Assembly: GCF_003464085.1 (NCBI RefSeq)
Contig: NZ_QSDR01000001.1
Location: 155,615 to 219,614 of the forward strand
Length of the DNA stretch: 64,000 nucleotides
DNA from: Clostridium sp. AM58-1XD
GTDB taxonomy: Bacteria; Bacillota; Clostridia; Lachnospirales; Lachnospiraceae
Reading direction: 5' to 3'
In this document: piece after piece, positions 35,976-45,691 of the stretch
Position numbering within the stretch: position 1 is the first letter of the stretch
Layout: each line of letters opens with the position of its first letter
Translations under genes and position numbers: made by a program
The notes under the pieces: model-generated
The model's database searches: none
Told to the model about the DNA's origin: nothing
Seen by the model: only the letters and a program-made list of their open reading frames with translations

Positions 35976-36074
35976 TTACGCGATGTGAAAGCGATGTCGG
36001 AAAAGCGCGGAACTATATGCTGCGGCTTGACTGTCAGGTCAAACCGCGGAGAATAAAATTTGGAGGAGATTATA

Positions 36075-36709
36075 ATGGAGGCAGTTTATGCTCTGGCTGG
36101 AATTGCCGCGGCGCGGCAGGCATGTGGTATTGGAAAAAAGAAGCGGTCTGTGAATTCCGGCCGCTTAAGGGAAAAGAAGCAGCTCTCGGAGGCTCAGCCA
36201 TCCTTTTATCAGTCTTCTTATCAGTGATTCTGGAGATCAGAGAGTGGGATCTGCTTCTGAATATCAAGATACTGGTTATCTACACTGCATTACTGGCAGC
36301 CTCTGTTGTAGACTGGAAAAAAAGGATCATATCCAACCGCCTGGTCGCAGCAGCACTGATCATTCGTCTCATCATTCTTATCATGGAGTTTTTTCTACGG
36401 AAAGAGACATTTCTGCAGAGCACCGCGGCGTCCTTTTGGGGTCTGCTGTTCGGCTTTGGCTTTTTATTTCTTGTGAGTATTCTGTCAAAGAGATCCATTG
36501 GTTTCGGAGATGTGAAGCTTTTTGCTGCGATTGGAATTTATATGGGATTTTGGGGAACGTTTAATGTGCTGTTTTATTCTCTCCTATATTGCGCAGTCGT
36601 ATCAATTGTACTTCTCGCGGCTAAAAAGGCGGACAGGAAGACGAGAATTCCATTCGCTCCATTTATTTTTGCAGGCTATGTGACGGCAGTGCTTTTGCAG
36701 GCTTTTTGA
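36075..36709 (+). CDS. Prepilin peptidase (A24/TadV-like; one frame break)
   Basis: Aspartyl peptidase that cuts Flp pilin leaders, about 211 aa. The two catalytic Asp lie in SVVDWKKRIISN and GFGDVKLFAAIGIY (GxGDxK). Six or so helices flank them. The best start is ATG 36075 with GGAGGAGA; its frame (MEAVYALAGIAA) joins the main frame only if one base is added near 36111 (a GCGGCG run), giving AAAAGMWYWKKEAV. Without the repair, translation would have to start upstream at 36017 with a non-membrane leader. Part of the Tad operon. Confidence 0.82.
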
Positions 36710-36723
36710 CAGGAGGCAGGCAT

Positions 36724-37386
36724 ATGAGAAGAGGAGAACGGGGAGAGATCATGATTGAAGGAACCTTTGTAGCCTTCATTGCAACCATGATGATATTTCT
36801 TTTTATGAGTATATGTATGGCGGTGTATCATCAGGTTAATCTGTCTGTGGCGGCCAATGAAGCGGCGGCTGACGTGGCGATGACATACGGAACCAGCTAT
36901 AAAGACCCTTTTGAAAACTATACCCAGCTGGATTACTTTACAAAGCATGAACTTTACCGCCACTCTATTTTTAAAGCGAGTCATGACGGAGCTGTTGAGG
37001 ACAAGGGAAAATGGTACGCCTGCTACCGCCTGAAAGAAGGCGAATATGTTCCTGCCGGTTCCGGTTATGAACTGGTGGATGCCAAGCTGAAAAAGAACAG
37101 CTTTGGAAAGACGCAGGTACAGGTGACGATAGAGCGGACTTATCCCCATCTGACGGAATTTCCCTTTGTCATGTTCGGTCTGGATAAAGAGTATTCCATT
37201 AAGGCAACAGGAGTGGCAGAGTGCTACGATATGATCGAATATATCAATGGCATCACGTTCTGTGATGAGATCGCGTATGAGGCGGAAAAAAGTACGACGT
37301 TGGGAAAGTTCATCAAAGAAGGCATGACCGTATGGAGCAAGGCGGTCGAACCGCTCATAAAAATGTTTACGGATGCAACGAAGTAG
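36724..37386 (+). CDS. TadE-like pilus assembly protein
   Basis: 220-aa pseudopilin-like protein. A short charged N-terminus (MRRGERGEIMIEGTFVAFIATMMIFLFMSICMAVYHQ) places Glu within the first hydrophobic segment, the TadE signature. The rest is a soluble domain with two Cys (YACYRLKE, AECYDM). Start ATG 36724 with AGGAGG. It lies between prepilin peptidase and the TadG-like gene, where TadE/F pseudopilins are usually found. Confidence 0.85.
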   Translation: MRRGERGEIMIEGTFVAFIATMMIFLFMSICMAVYHQVNLSVAANEAAADVAMTYGTSYKDPFENYTQLDYFTKHELYRHSIFKASHDGAVEDKGKWYACYRLKEGEYVPAGSGYELVDAKLKKNSFGKTQVQVTIERTYPHLTEFPFVMFGLDKEYSIKATGVAECYDMIEYINGITFCDEIAYEAEKSTTLGKFIKEGMTVWSKAVEPLIKMFTDATK

Positions 37387-37414
37387 AAAATAAGGCGCAG
37401 CGGAGGCAGCAGTT

Positions 37415-40253
37415 ATGATTCAATGGTTTACAAGAAAAAAGAACGGAGCTATTTCCATAATGCTGGCAATCATTCTGATTCCCATGCTCGCTTTTGGTTC
37501 CGTGCTGATGGAAGCAGCCAGAATTCACAGTGCCAGAGCTATACTGAGCGAAATCGCTGATAACGGCCTGTATTCTATGCTGGCATTTTATGATCCTGAT
37601 CTTTTAAGCAGGTTCGGCCTTCTGGCTATGGACCCTGATGTCAGCATCGATGAAATGGATAAATATATGATGGAGACGGCCAATGAATATCTCCAGGACC
37701 CGAAAAATATAGAAAAACTGCTGAGTATTCAGGAGTCGGGAATAGAGGCGGAAAAGCTGTTCGCATTAAATGACAGAGACGTCCTGGAACGCCAGATCAT
37801 GGAATACACAAAGTACAGAGGCCCTGTTGATCTCGCAGCTTCCGCACTGGATCTGGATAAGATTATTAAAGAGCTGGAGACAACAATACAAAATGCGCTC
37901 CCGATACTCAATCAGATGCAGGCCGCAGCAAGGGCGATTGAAAGCACAGTGAATACCATATACAGCGTTGTGGATTACAGCGAAAAGGCCGGGAAGTTTA
38001 AGGGCCTGATCGATACATACAACACTGCTTATGAAGAGTATTATTCCGGCCTGGATGGACTGATTACGTTTATGCAGGAGAATGACCCGGAAGATTCCAA
38101 GCCGGAGCCTCCTGAAAAGCCGGATCACATGACGGATGATGAAAAAGAGGCATACAAGGAGGAAGTAGAGGCTTATAAAGAAGCAAAGAAAGAATACGAA
38201 GAGTCGGTAAAAGAATATAAGAAGGAATTAAAAGAGTATAAAGAAACGTTTGGGGATGCAAAAACAAGTTATATGCAGGCGATTAAAGGATTAAAAGGCG
38301 GTATGGGAGCTTATAAAACAGCGCACGAAGCTGTTAAGACCGCTTTGAGCTCATACAAAAATATCCTGCCGGATTATAAACAGCAGATGGATCAGTATTC
38401 CATAAATAAAACAACCATGACAGATGATGAAAAGAGGAAGTTTAATAAAATCTCAGGGGCTATCCAGGATACTCACAGAAAATACGAGGCGCCTGGGACT
38501 ACTTGTCACAGCATTTCGCAGCGGAAAATACGGATCTTTACACAGGCTATGAGAATGACCTGGATGATGAGTACAGTCGTGTAAACAAAACTACTGTTGA
38601 TTCCATTACGAAAGAAAGCAGTGCGGACAGCCTTGCGGCGGCTTATCATATTGATCCGATTAAGATGCTCTGCCCTATGGACATCATCTCCCAGGTTATC
38701 AATATGATAGAATCATTCTTTTCGGAGCTTGTGGAATCATTCGCAATTCTGATTAAGATTCTGAAAATTGTCGCCTTTTTTGCAGGCGGACCGAGTACTT
38801 TCGATATGCAGTATATTGTCAATATAGAGAGCGGAGCGGCAGGCCAGCTGCCAAGCCGAACTGGCATGTTCGGAAGTGAAAGTCCTCACATGGAGGGGGA
38901 TTTGAATACGGTCCGGGATGAACTGGACAAGACCAGGGAAGTGGCGGATCAAATCGGATATGACTTAAATGAGATGCCTGTTTCAGAAAATTATGACAAT
39001 GGGAACAGTCAGCTGGAACGGGAAATGAATAATATTTCCTACCGTCTGCAGCGCCTGCTGGAATCCTGTAACAAATTGATGAATCCGAGTATTTTTGATC
39101 TGCTGTCTATGGGATTAACCCAGCTCGCCACGATTATCAGTATAATTGTTGATGTCGTTTCCATGCTGGGTTCCCTGCTCGCCGTTGCGATCATGTTTCA
39201 GGGTGAACTCACAAAATATATTATGCGCGGCGTTCTTCTGAATACATATATCGTGGGAAAATTCAGCGACAGGACAAATGCTGGCAGCTTCGCAAAATAC
39301 TCATCCTACCGGGCCCCGTCAGAAACGGTAACAGGGTTGGATGAAACGATGGGATGGTTAAACAGGGATGTTATAGAGTTTAAAACTTTTGGTTATGGAA
39401 AAGGATATCGCTTTTCGGGGCAGAAGCGGAATACGTACTCTGCGGCGACATGTCGGAAGTGCAGAACCAGACGGCGGCATTCCAGCAGATTCTGTTTATC
39501 AGGCTTCTCAGCAATTGTGTGCCCGTGGCGCTTGACGAGACCGCTCATGGTGTTATGGAGGCATCAGGACCGTTTTTCCCAATTGTATATCTCGTATGGC
39601 TGGCTGCAGAATGTCTGGTGGATATGCAGCTTCTGACGCTGATGAATGACGGAGTGCCATTAATTAAATCCAGCATCTATCTTTCAATGGACGGGATTGA
39701 TAAGCTTTTGGAAAAGATTGGAAGCTATGATACTATGTCATCCAGAGATGACGCGGTTCGGAATGTGGTGCAGGAAATTTCTGATACCGCCAAAGCAGGA
39801 ATGAATGATATGAAGGACCCTGCCGCATGGGGAAATGCCGGTTCCGGAAGTACTGGCGGATCAGGCGGCGGCAGCGGAGGCGGCTCCTCCGGAAAAGTGG
39901 ATTTGTCGAAACCGGATGAAAGCGGGAAAGTCGATCTGAGCAAGGATAAATCAGCACTGGACAGCATATCGGAATTCCTGGGTGATTGGACATACAGTCA
40001 GTATATATGGCTGCTCCTCTGTTTCCGTCCGAACGAAATCAAGCTGGAGCGTACGGCCGACCTGATCCAGATGGAGATGTCGAAAAAGCGGCAGGTGAGC
40101 GGCGATATCGGCCCGTTCCTGATGAAAGACGCATATACGTATGTCAGGGTGGATGTCAGGGCGCAGACAGTGCCGTTGCTGCCGATTCCTACCGTTCCAG
40201 GCGCGAACGGCCATGGTCTGAATCTGGAAAAAGTGTATTATGGAGGATATTAG
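37415..40253 (+). CDS. TadG-like / DUF5702-type protein with long coiled coil and Gly-Ser linker (two frame breaks)
   Basis: About 946 aa when restored. The N-terminus (KKNGAISIMLAIILIPMLAFGSVLMEAARIHSARAIL) is the TadG/DUF5702 membrane anchor with a large outer part. A charged coiled-coil region lies at about residues 220-300 (EKEAYKEEVEAYKEAKKEY repeats). Hydrophobic segments follow near 38700, 39100-39200 and 39580. Near the end, GSGSTGGSGGGSGGGSSG leads to two KVDLSK repeats. Breaks near 38490 and 39420 each need one G (giving YEAAWDYLSQHFAAEN and RFSGAEAEYVLCGDMSEVQ), so both look like lost bases. It probably tethers or supports the pilus base; DUF5702 function is not known. Confidence 0.78.
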
Positions 40254-40277
40254 CATATTCGTACGGAGGATATTCGA

Positions 40278-40844
40278 TTGAAAAATTTATTAAAAGACAG
40301 GTCCGGCATTCTGTCCATCGAAGCGGCGATCGCCCTTACATCCTTTATGTTCCTCATCATGTTCCTGGTTGACATGGGGCGGATTTATCAGGCGCAGAAC
40401 TATGTAACTCACGGTCTGATCCAGACATCAAAATCACTCTCTGCTGTATCTTTCGAACTGGAGCGCGATACGAATATGAGCAAACTGCTGACGGCAGTCG
40501 AGTGGTGGGCCGATAAGATTTTTGGCGAGAATGCATTGGACAGTATCCAACTGGCAGCAGCATGGGAAGACGGCGATATGGAAGAACTTGTGCAGATGAT
40601 GTACGGAACATGCGCAGCCGGTTCCGATCAGAAGGCCGATGATGTGCTGAAACGGTACGGGCTGAAGGACGGCGTCGGTTCCATAAGCTTTCAGGGAACG
40701 TGTCTGGAGGATGGAGATAGAGATCTCCTGGTCAAAGCACAGTATACAGTAGAACTGCCGTTTAAGGTATTCGGGTATGAAGAGATCACGCTGAGGCAGA
40801 ATGTCAGGTCGCGGCTGTGGAAAAAATGGAGAGATCAGTTATGA
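40278..40844 (+). CDS. TadE/TadF-like pseudopilin
   Basis: 188 aa starting at TTG 40278 with GGAGG nine bases upstream. The N-terminal GILSIEAAIALTSFMFLIMFLVDMGRIYQAQNYV is a pseudopilin-type segment with Glu ahead of the hydrophobic stretch. The rest is an outer domain with two Cys (MYGTCAAGS, FQGTCLEDGD) that could form a disulfide. Its stop overlaps the TadA start as ATGA. Second TadE-like protein in the locus; exact role unknown. Confidence 0.8.
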   Translation: MKNLLKDRSGILSIEAAIALTSFMFLIMFLVDMGRIYQAQNYVTHGLIQTSKSLSAVSFELERDTNMSKLLTAVEWWADKIFGENALDSIQLAAAWEDGDMEELVQMMYGTCAAGSDQKADDVLKRYGLKDGVGSISFQGTCLEDGDRDLLVKAQYTVELPFKVFGYEEITLRQNVRSRLWKKWRDQL

Positions 40845-42079
40845 CAGAGGAAAATATACAAAAATTACTTGATAAGCTGAGGGAGTATCTGCGCAGCCAG
40901 AGCTACTTCCAGACCCTGCAGGATGACGAGCTGTTCCAGGAGATAGAAAAGATCGTCAATCAATCGCTGGAGGACCAGTACGTATCCATCGAACAGAAGG
41001 TTTTTATCGTCCAGCAGCTCTACAGCGGACAGCGGGGGTTCGGCCTGCTGGATTCCATCATGAATGACGACGAGATAACGGAAATTATGATCAACGGGCC
41101 GGGGCATATTTTTATAGAGAAAAAAGGCGTGCAGCAGAAGTTGAATCAGAAGTTCGAAAGCGAAGATGAGCTGGAACGGGTAATCCGAAGAATTGTGGAG
41201 CAGGCGGGAAGAGAGGTAAACCAGAAGACGCCGATTGTGGACACCCGCCTTCCCGACGGTTCCCGTGTAAACGTCGTTCTTCCGCCTATTTCCCTGTGCG
41301 GGCCGGTGCTGACGATCCGTAAGTTCTCGAAAGAGCCGATGACCATGGAACGGCTGATCCGTTATGGTTCCCTGACTCCGGAAATTGCGGAAGTGCTTCA
41401 GACACTGGTAAAAGCCAGATATAATATTTTTATCAGTGGAGGAACAGGTTCCGGTAAGACGACATTCCTGAATGCCCTGTCCAATTTTATTCCAAAATCA
41501 GAGCGTGTCATTACAATTGAGGACTCTGCCGAGCTGCAGATTGTAGGAATCGATAACCTGGTTACGCTGGAGACGCGCAACGCCAATACGTCAGGAGAAG
41601 GACAGATCACCATCCGCGATCTGATTAAATCGGCGCTGCGAATGCGTCCTGACCGCATCGTAGTGGGCGAGGTCCGTGGAGGCGAGGCGCTCGATATGCT
41701 GCAGGCGATGAATACGGGACACGACGGTTCCCTGAGTACGGGACATGCTAATTCCACCGGGGATATGCTGAGCCGTCTTGAAACCATGGTGCTGCAGGGA
41801 GCGGCCGGTCTTCCGCTGGAAGCGATCCGCCAGCAGATTTCTTCTGCGGTCGATATCATTATTCATCTTTCCAGACTCCGAGACCATTCGAGAAAGACGA
41901 TGGAGATAACGGAGGTGCTGGGCTACGAAAACGGCCGGATTCAGCTGAATCCGTTATATGAATTTGTGGAGGATGAAAAGTCTACAATCGACAAAGTATC
42001 CGGCAAGCTGAAAAGGACGAACAATAAGCTGCAGCACGACCAGAAGTTAAGGCAGGCAGGTTATAAGATGGAGATATAA
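40841..42079 (+). CDS. Tad pilus motor ATPase, TadA/CpaF-like
   Basis: 412-aa secretion ATPase of the VirB11/CpaF family. N-terminal helical part (about 1-90), then DEITEIMINGPGHIFIE, a CpaF hallmark. Next come RLPDGSRVNVVLPP, Walker A FISGGTGSGKTTFLNAL (about 205-220), Asp box ITIEDSAELQI, Walker B PDRIVVGEVRGGEALDMLQAMNTGHDGSLSTGHANS with the catalytic Glu and His box, and RLETMVLQ. ATG 40841 overlaps the previous stop as ATGA; the 8 residues upstream in the same frame belong to the other gene. It drives pilin assembly with TadB/TadC. Unbroken frame. Confidence 0.93.
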   Translation: MTEENIQKLLDKLREYLRSQSYFQTLQDDELFQEIEKIVNQSLEDQYVSIEQKVFIVQQLYSGQRGFGLLDSIMNDDEITEIMINGPGHIFIEKKGVQQKLNQKFESEDELERVIRRIVEQAGREVNQKTPIVDTRLPDGSRVNVVLPPISLCGPVLTIRKFSKEPMTMERLIRYGSLTPEIAEVLQTLVKARYNIFISGGTGSGKTTFLNALSNFIPKSERVITIEDSAELQIVGIDNLVTLETRNANTSGEGQITIRDLIKSALRMRPDRIVVGEVRGGEALDMLQAMNTGHDGSLSTGHANSTGDMLSRLETMVLQGAAGLPLEAIRQQISSAVDIIIHLSRLRDHSRKTMEITEVLGYENGRIQLNPLYEFVEDEKSTIDKVSGKLKRTNNKLQHDQKLRQAGYKMEI

Positions 42080-42081
42080 TT

Positions 42082-42864
42082 ATGATTTATCATGTACTGA
42101 GCAAAACAGGTGGCCGTACGGTCAACGAGGACTATGCAGGAGTGACGGAAAATAAGAGCGGTTTCTGCGCCATTCTGGCTGATGGACTGGGCGGCCATGG
42201 AAGAGGGGAAGTAGCTTCTGAGCTGGTCGTTGACAACGGACTCTCCATGTGGAACAGTTTTTACGGAAGTACGGAAGAATTTCTGAACGGCTGTTTTCAG
42301 AACGGCCAGGCCAGGCTGCTTGCAAAACAGGAAGAGGAGCACGCGCAGGGAGAGATGAAAACGACCATGACAGCTCTTGTTTCCGATGGAAATAAGGTGC
42401 AGTGGGGCCATATCGGGGATTCTCGCCTGTACTGTTTTTATAAAGGCCATTTAACGGCAAGAACGCTGGATCACAGCGTTCCTCAGATGTTGGTAGCTTC
42501 AGGTGAAATTAAGGAAAAGGACATCCGGGGTCATGAGGACAGGAACCGCTTACTGCGGGTTATGGGCGCGCCCTGGGATAAGCCGAAATATGAGCTTTCC
42601 AAGCCGGTGGATTGGGATGACAGCCTGGTATTTCTGCTGTGTTCAGACGGTTTCTGGGAACTGATCGAAGAGAAGGAGATGACAGCCTGTTTAAAGAAAG
42701 CGGCGGGGCCTGAGGAGTGGCTGAAAGAGATGGAAGCCGTTGTTCTGAAGAATGGAAAAGGAAAGAATATGGATAACTATACGGCCATAGGGATATTTCT
42801 GGGAGAAGAGAAGGAGCACAGCGGTGGAAATGGGCTGTTTTCCAGGTTGTTTAAAAGAAGATAA
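42082..42864 (+). CDS. Second PP2C-family Ser/Thr phosphatase
   Basis: 260 aa. PPM motifs: VNEDYAGV (metal Asp), ILADGLGGHGRGEVAS, KTTMTALVS, GHIGDSRLYCF, TLDHSVPQML, FLLCSDGFWELIEE and NMDNYTAIGI (Asp-Asn metal site). It follows TadA by three bases and ends the locus. It differs from the first PP2C by less than full-length conservation, so it may act on another target set. Confidence 0.9.
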   Translation: MIYHVLSKTGGRTVNEDYAGVTENKSGFCAILADGLGGHGRGEVASELVVDNGLSMWNSFYGSTEEFLNGCFQNGQARLLAKQEEEHAQGEMKTTMTALVSDGNKVQWGHIGDSRLYCFYKGHLTARTLDHSVPQMLVASGEIKEKDIRGHEDRNRLLRVMGAPWDKPKYELSKPVDWDDSLVFLLCSDGFWELIEEKEMTACLKKAAGPEEWLKEMEAVVLKNGKGKNMDNYTAIGIFLGEEKEHSGGNGLFSRLFKRR

Positions 42865-42865
42865 A

Positions 42866-43016
42866 ATTAATAAAGAGGGTGCTGCAAAAAGTCGAATTAG
42901 CTGTGCCACTGATATCAGATTCCGTTCCAGACGGCGGCCAAGTCACCACATCTGGAACGGATTCTGGTATCAGTGGCAATGCTTTATTTCCTTTTTGCAA
43001 TCCCCTCTTTTTTAAT
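42866..43016. repeat. Dispersed long-hairpin element, copy 2
   Basis: Palindrome of about 150 bases. Outer arms AATAAAGAGGGTGCTGCAAA and CTTTTTGCAATCCCCTCTTT; inner arms CCACTGATATCAGATTCCG and CGGATTCTGGTATCAGTGG with few mismatches; GC-rich loop (CGGCGGCCAAG). It lies in the convergent gap between the PP2C gene and ychF, so it could also stop both transcripts (a TTTTTT run follows). Confidence 0.75.
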
Positions 43017-43062
43017 ATATTAATGTGTTATCTGGTAAACAACAATATCCTATCAAATTTCA

Positions 43063-44160
43063 TTATACATTGAATCGGAACAGTACGACGTCTCCGTCTT
43101 TCACAACATATTCCTTGCCTTCCAGCCGTACAAGGCCTTTTTCCTTAGCGGCTGTGTAGCTGCCGCAGTCCAGAAGGTCCTGATAATTTACGACTTCTGC
43201 ACGGATAAAGCCTCTTTCGAAGTCGCTGTGGATTTTGCCTGCAGCCTGAGGTGCTTTCGTTCCTTTTGTAATAGTCCAGGCTCTCGTTTCTTTTTCACCG
43301 GCAGTCAGATAGCTTAAAAGTCCCAGCAGGCTGTAGCTTGCAGCAATCAGTTTTTCCAGTCCTGATTCCTTTAAACCAAGATCTTCCAGGAACATTTTTT
43401 TCTCATCATCATCCAGTTCTGCGATTTCCTGTTCGATCTGAGCGCAGATAACGAACACTTCACATCCATTTTCAGCGGCGAATCCGCGCACCTTTTGCAC
43501 GTACTCATTAGAGGCGCCGTCGTCAGCCAGGTCGTCTTCACAGACATTTGCCGCAAATATAACAGGCTTATAAGTGAGAAGATTTAAGGAAGCGACGAAA
43601 GGCAGCATTTCTTCGTCGTCCGGCACGTAGCTTTTAGCCAGCTTTCCATCTTCCAGATGTGCCTGAAGCTCTTTCAGAACAGCGACTTCCTTTGCAAGCG
43701 CCTTGTCGTTCATAGCAGCACGGGCCGTTTTGGAAATTCTTCTTTCCAGGATTTCCAGATCGGAAAAGATCAGTTCCAGATTGATGGTTTCGATATCGCG
43801 AAGCGGATCGACCGTTCCCTCCACATGGATTACGTTCTGATCTTCGAAACAACGGACTACGTGGACGATGGCATCGACCTCGCGGATATTGGAGAGGAAC
43901 TGGTTTCCAAGGCCTTCTCCCTTGGATGCGCCTTTTACAAGACCTGCAATATCCACAAATTCAATAACTGCCGGGGTGATTTTTTCGGAGTTATAGAGAT
44001 CGGAAAGAAGCTTCAGACGTTCATCCGGTACGGCAACGACGCCTACGTTAGGGTCGATGGTACAAAACGGGTAGTTGGCGGATTCTGCACCGGCCTTTGT
44101 CAGAGAGTTAAAAAGGGTACTTTTGCCTACGTTCGGCAGGCCGACGATACCTAATTTCAT
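43063..44160 (-). CDS. ychF: Redox-regulated ATPase/GTPase YchF (Obg family)
   Basis: 365 aa. G1 motif [15 protein letters not shown]3 [38 protein letters not shown], the YchF-type NxxE region (FAANVCEDD in place of NKxD) and the C-terminal TGS-like domain ([37 protein letters not shown]). These features make it YchF, which binds ATP in preference to GTP and associates with ribosomes. Start ATG 44160 (MKLGIVGLP) is preferred to an upstream TTG. Confidence 0.97.
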   Translation of the reverse strand: MKLGIVGLPNVGKSTLFNSLTKAGAESANYPFCTIDPNVGVVAVPDERLKLLSDLYNSEKITPAVIEFVDIAGLVKGASKGEGLGNQFLSNIREVDAIVHVVRCFEDQNVIHVEGTVDPLRDIETINLELIFSDLEILERRISKTARAAMNDKALAKEVAVLKELQAHLEDGKLAKSYVPDDEEMLPFVASLNLLTYKPVIFAANVCEDDLADDGASNEYVQKVRGFAAENGCEVFVICAQIEQEIAELDDDEKKMFLEDLGLKESGLEKLIAASYSLLGLLSYLTAGEKETRAWTITKGTKAPQAAGKIHSDFERGFIRAEVVNYQDLLDCGSYTAAKEKGLVRLEGKEYVVKDGDVVLFRFNV

Positions 44161-44307
44161 AATCAATTACCTTCCTTATATCGTATAATTTATTTCTGGC
44201 AGCTGTTCAGGACGGCGGGAGTACAGATGAAAATCAGTGATAAACCTGACTGCAAACAGGTTATTGCTCCTGCATTTCCAGTAGAGGAACAACTGCGTTA
44301 TCCAAGC

Positions 44308-44433
44308 TTGACAGGCGGCTCTTATCCTACTATGTTTACCGTCCCGGGCATAAACCTTCGTCGGAATTTGGCGGCTGATTTTCCGCGTTTGCCGCAGAAA
44401 ATCAGCCGCGGATAGAACGACCGCTTTGCGGTC
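44308..44433 (+). ncRNA. Candidate small RNA with its own promoter and two hairpins
   Basis: TTGACA at 44308-44313, a 17-base spacer and TATGTT at 44331-44336 form a strong sigma-A-like promoter. The transcript from about 44343 would contain a perfect 13-bp stem (GCGGCTGATTTTC 44371-44383 / GAAAATCAGCCGC 44397-44409), then a 6-bp stem (GACCGC/GCGGTC, 44419-44433). A good U-run terminator is missing. No known RNA family recognised. Confidence 0.4.
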
Positions 44434-44510
44434 ATTGTATCATAAAAAGTAGGAAAAAGGAAGCGGATAAATTGAGAATATGGCGGTGCAAATAGATGGA
44501 CGACGTTCTT

Positions 44511-44517
44511 TGTCGAA
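44511..44517 (+). promoter_or_regulatory. Spo0A box upstream of lgt/spo0E-like operon
   Basis: TGTCGAA within CTTTGTCGAAAAT matches the consensus 0A box. It lies 30 bases before the -35 element of the lgt promoter, a usual distance for activation or repression. The operon's second gene is a Spo0E-like phosphatase, whose known target is Spo0A~P, so the site would close a feedback loop. Inference from motif and context. Confidence 0.5.
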
Positions 44518-44546
44518 AATATGTATATGGTGTCGTCCGAAAATAT

Positions 44547-44575
44547 TTGATTTTTGACATATTTAGGGGTAGAAT
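44547..44575 (+). promoter_or_regulatory. Sigma-A promoter for lgt
   Basis: TTGATT at 44547-44552, 17-base spacer and TAGAAT at 44570-44575, 33 bases upstream of the lgt start, with an AAAGGAG site between. Confidence 0.6.
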
Positions 44576-44608
44576 AATGAAGAAAACCTCGAAAGGAGAT
44601 TACATATT

Positions 44609-45490
44609 ATGCAGCAGGGAGCGGACTTAAGTTTCGTGAATCTCGGTATTACCATCGAGCATATGCGAAACAGTATCTCCATTTTTGGATTCCGAATTGC
44701 TTATTACGGGATTATCATAGGAATCGGCATGCTGGCGGGTATCTGGATTGCCCAGTCAGATGCAAAAAGAAGAGGACAGGATCCGGAGATTTATCTGGAT
44801 TTTGCACTTTATGGAATCATATTTTCTATTATAGGGGCAAGGCTATATTATGTATTGTTTTCGTGGGACGCCTATAAGGATAATCCAATAGAAATCCTGA
44901 ATCTTAGAGGCGGCGGACTGGCGATATATGGGGGCGTAATTGGAGCGGTTCTAACGCTCCTGATATTCACAAAAGCAAAGAAACTGTCATTTTTCTCTAT
45001 GGCCGACAGCGGTTGCATTGGGCTGATTACCGGTCAGATTATCGGGAGGTGGGGAAATTTCGTCAATTGTGAGGCTTTCGGAGGATATACGGAAAGTCTT
45101 TTTGCAATGAGAATTAAAAAAAGCATCGTCAATCCCAGCATGATTTCACAGGATCTTCTGAACCACTTAATCGTAGAAAACGGTGTGGAGTACATCCAGG
45201 TGCACCCAACGTTTCTCTATGAATCCGTGTGGAATCTGGGAGTCTTATTGTTTATGCTATGGTACAGGAAGCACAAGAAGTTCGATGGAGAGATGCTCTG
45301 CATTTATTTTATCGGATATGGCCTCGGAAGATGCTGGATTGAGGGGCTTCGTACAGACCAGCTGATTTTCTTTGGGACAGGCATACCCGTATCACAGGCG
45401 CTATCCATGCTTCTTGTACTGGCGGCATTCTGTTTTCTGATTTATAAGCGAAGGAAACTGAAAACCATTACAGAAGGAGAGGGCATATGA
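44609..45490 (+). CDS. lgt: Prolipoprotein diacylglyceryl transferase
   Basis: Membrane enzyme adding diacylglycerol to the lipobox Cys of prolipoproteins. 293 aa, seven helices. The Lgt signature GRWGNFVNCEAFG (here TGQIIGRWGNFVNCEAFGGYTE) and the conserved GGLAIYGGVIG (His usually seen in HGGL is replaced in GGGLAIYGG) and HPTFLYESVWN motifs are present. The C-terminal region EGLRTDQL is also typical. ATG 44609 with AAAGGAG. The lipoprotein at 51756 is one likely substrate. It overlaps the small spo0E-like gene as ATGA. Confidence 0.96.
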   Translation: MQQGADLSFVNLGITIEHMRNSISIFGFRIAYYGIIIGIGMLAGIWIAQSDAKRRGQDPEIYLDFALYGIIFSIIGARLYYVLFSWDAYKDNPIEILNLRGGGLAIYGGVIGAVLTLLIFTKAKKLSFFSMADSGCIGLITGQIIGRWGNFVNCEAFGGYTESLFAMRIKKSIVNPSMISQDLLNHLIVENGVEYIQVHPTFLYESVWNLGVLLFMLWYRKHKKFDGEMLCIYFIGYGLGRCWIEGLRTDQLIFFGTGIPVSQALSMLLVLAAFCFLIYKRRKLKTITEGEGI

Positions 45491-45642
45491 TAAATTCAAA
45501 AGAGGAATTGAAGCGTGAAATTGAATGGGCCAGAAAAACTCTTGATGAAAGCATTGAAGACAATGCGCAGTATGAAGAAATTTATCAGAACAGTATCAGA
45601 TTGGACTGCTTGATTGAGCAGTATTTTACAGCGGGGTATTAA
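45487..45642 (+). CDS. Spo0E-like aspartyl-phosphate phosphatase
   Basis: 51 aa, two-helix protein. EELKREIEWARKTLDESI forms the first helix, and SIRLDCLIEQYF in the second contains the family's S-x-x-L-D-x-L-I-x-x-Y motif (SQELD in Bacillus Spo0E). Such proteins dephosphorylate Spo0A~P or other response regulators and delay sporulation. The start overlaps the lgt stop as ATGA, so it is co-translated. Too short for many gene finders. A Spo0A box lies ahead of the operon. Assignment based on motif and length; moderately sure. Confidence 0.65.
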   Translation: MINSKEELKREIEWARKTLDESIEDNAQYEEIYQNSIRLDCLIEQYFTAGY

Positions 45643-45691
45643 AACAGTAAGATTACCAAAGATAAATCCAATGGATGGGAAAAGAATAAAA

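Larger units (their letters stand above)
44161..44608. other. Structured intergenic region between divergent ychF and lgt
   Basis: 448 bases without a convincing gene; a 62-codon frame at 44227 lacks a good ribosome-binding site and resembles nothing known. It contains a plus-strand promoter-like sequence and two perfect hairpins (see the ncRNA entry), a Spo0A box at 44511 and the lgt promoter at 44547. A minus-strand TACAAT near 44440 could serve ychF. Confidence 0.6.

Noticed and set aside
44227..44415. Small 62-codon open frame between ychF and lgt
   Set aside because: No good ribosome-binding site, crosses the hairpins and has no recognisable protein; a small RNA is more plausible there.
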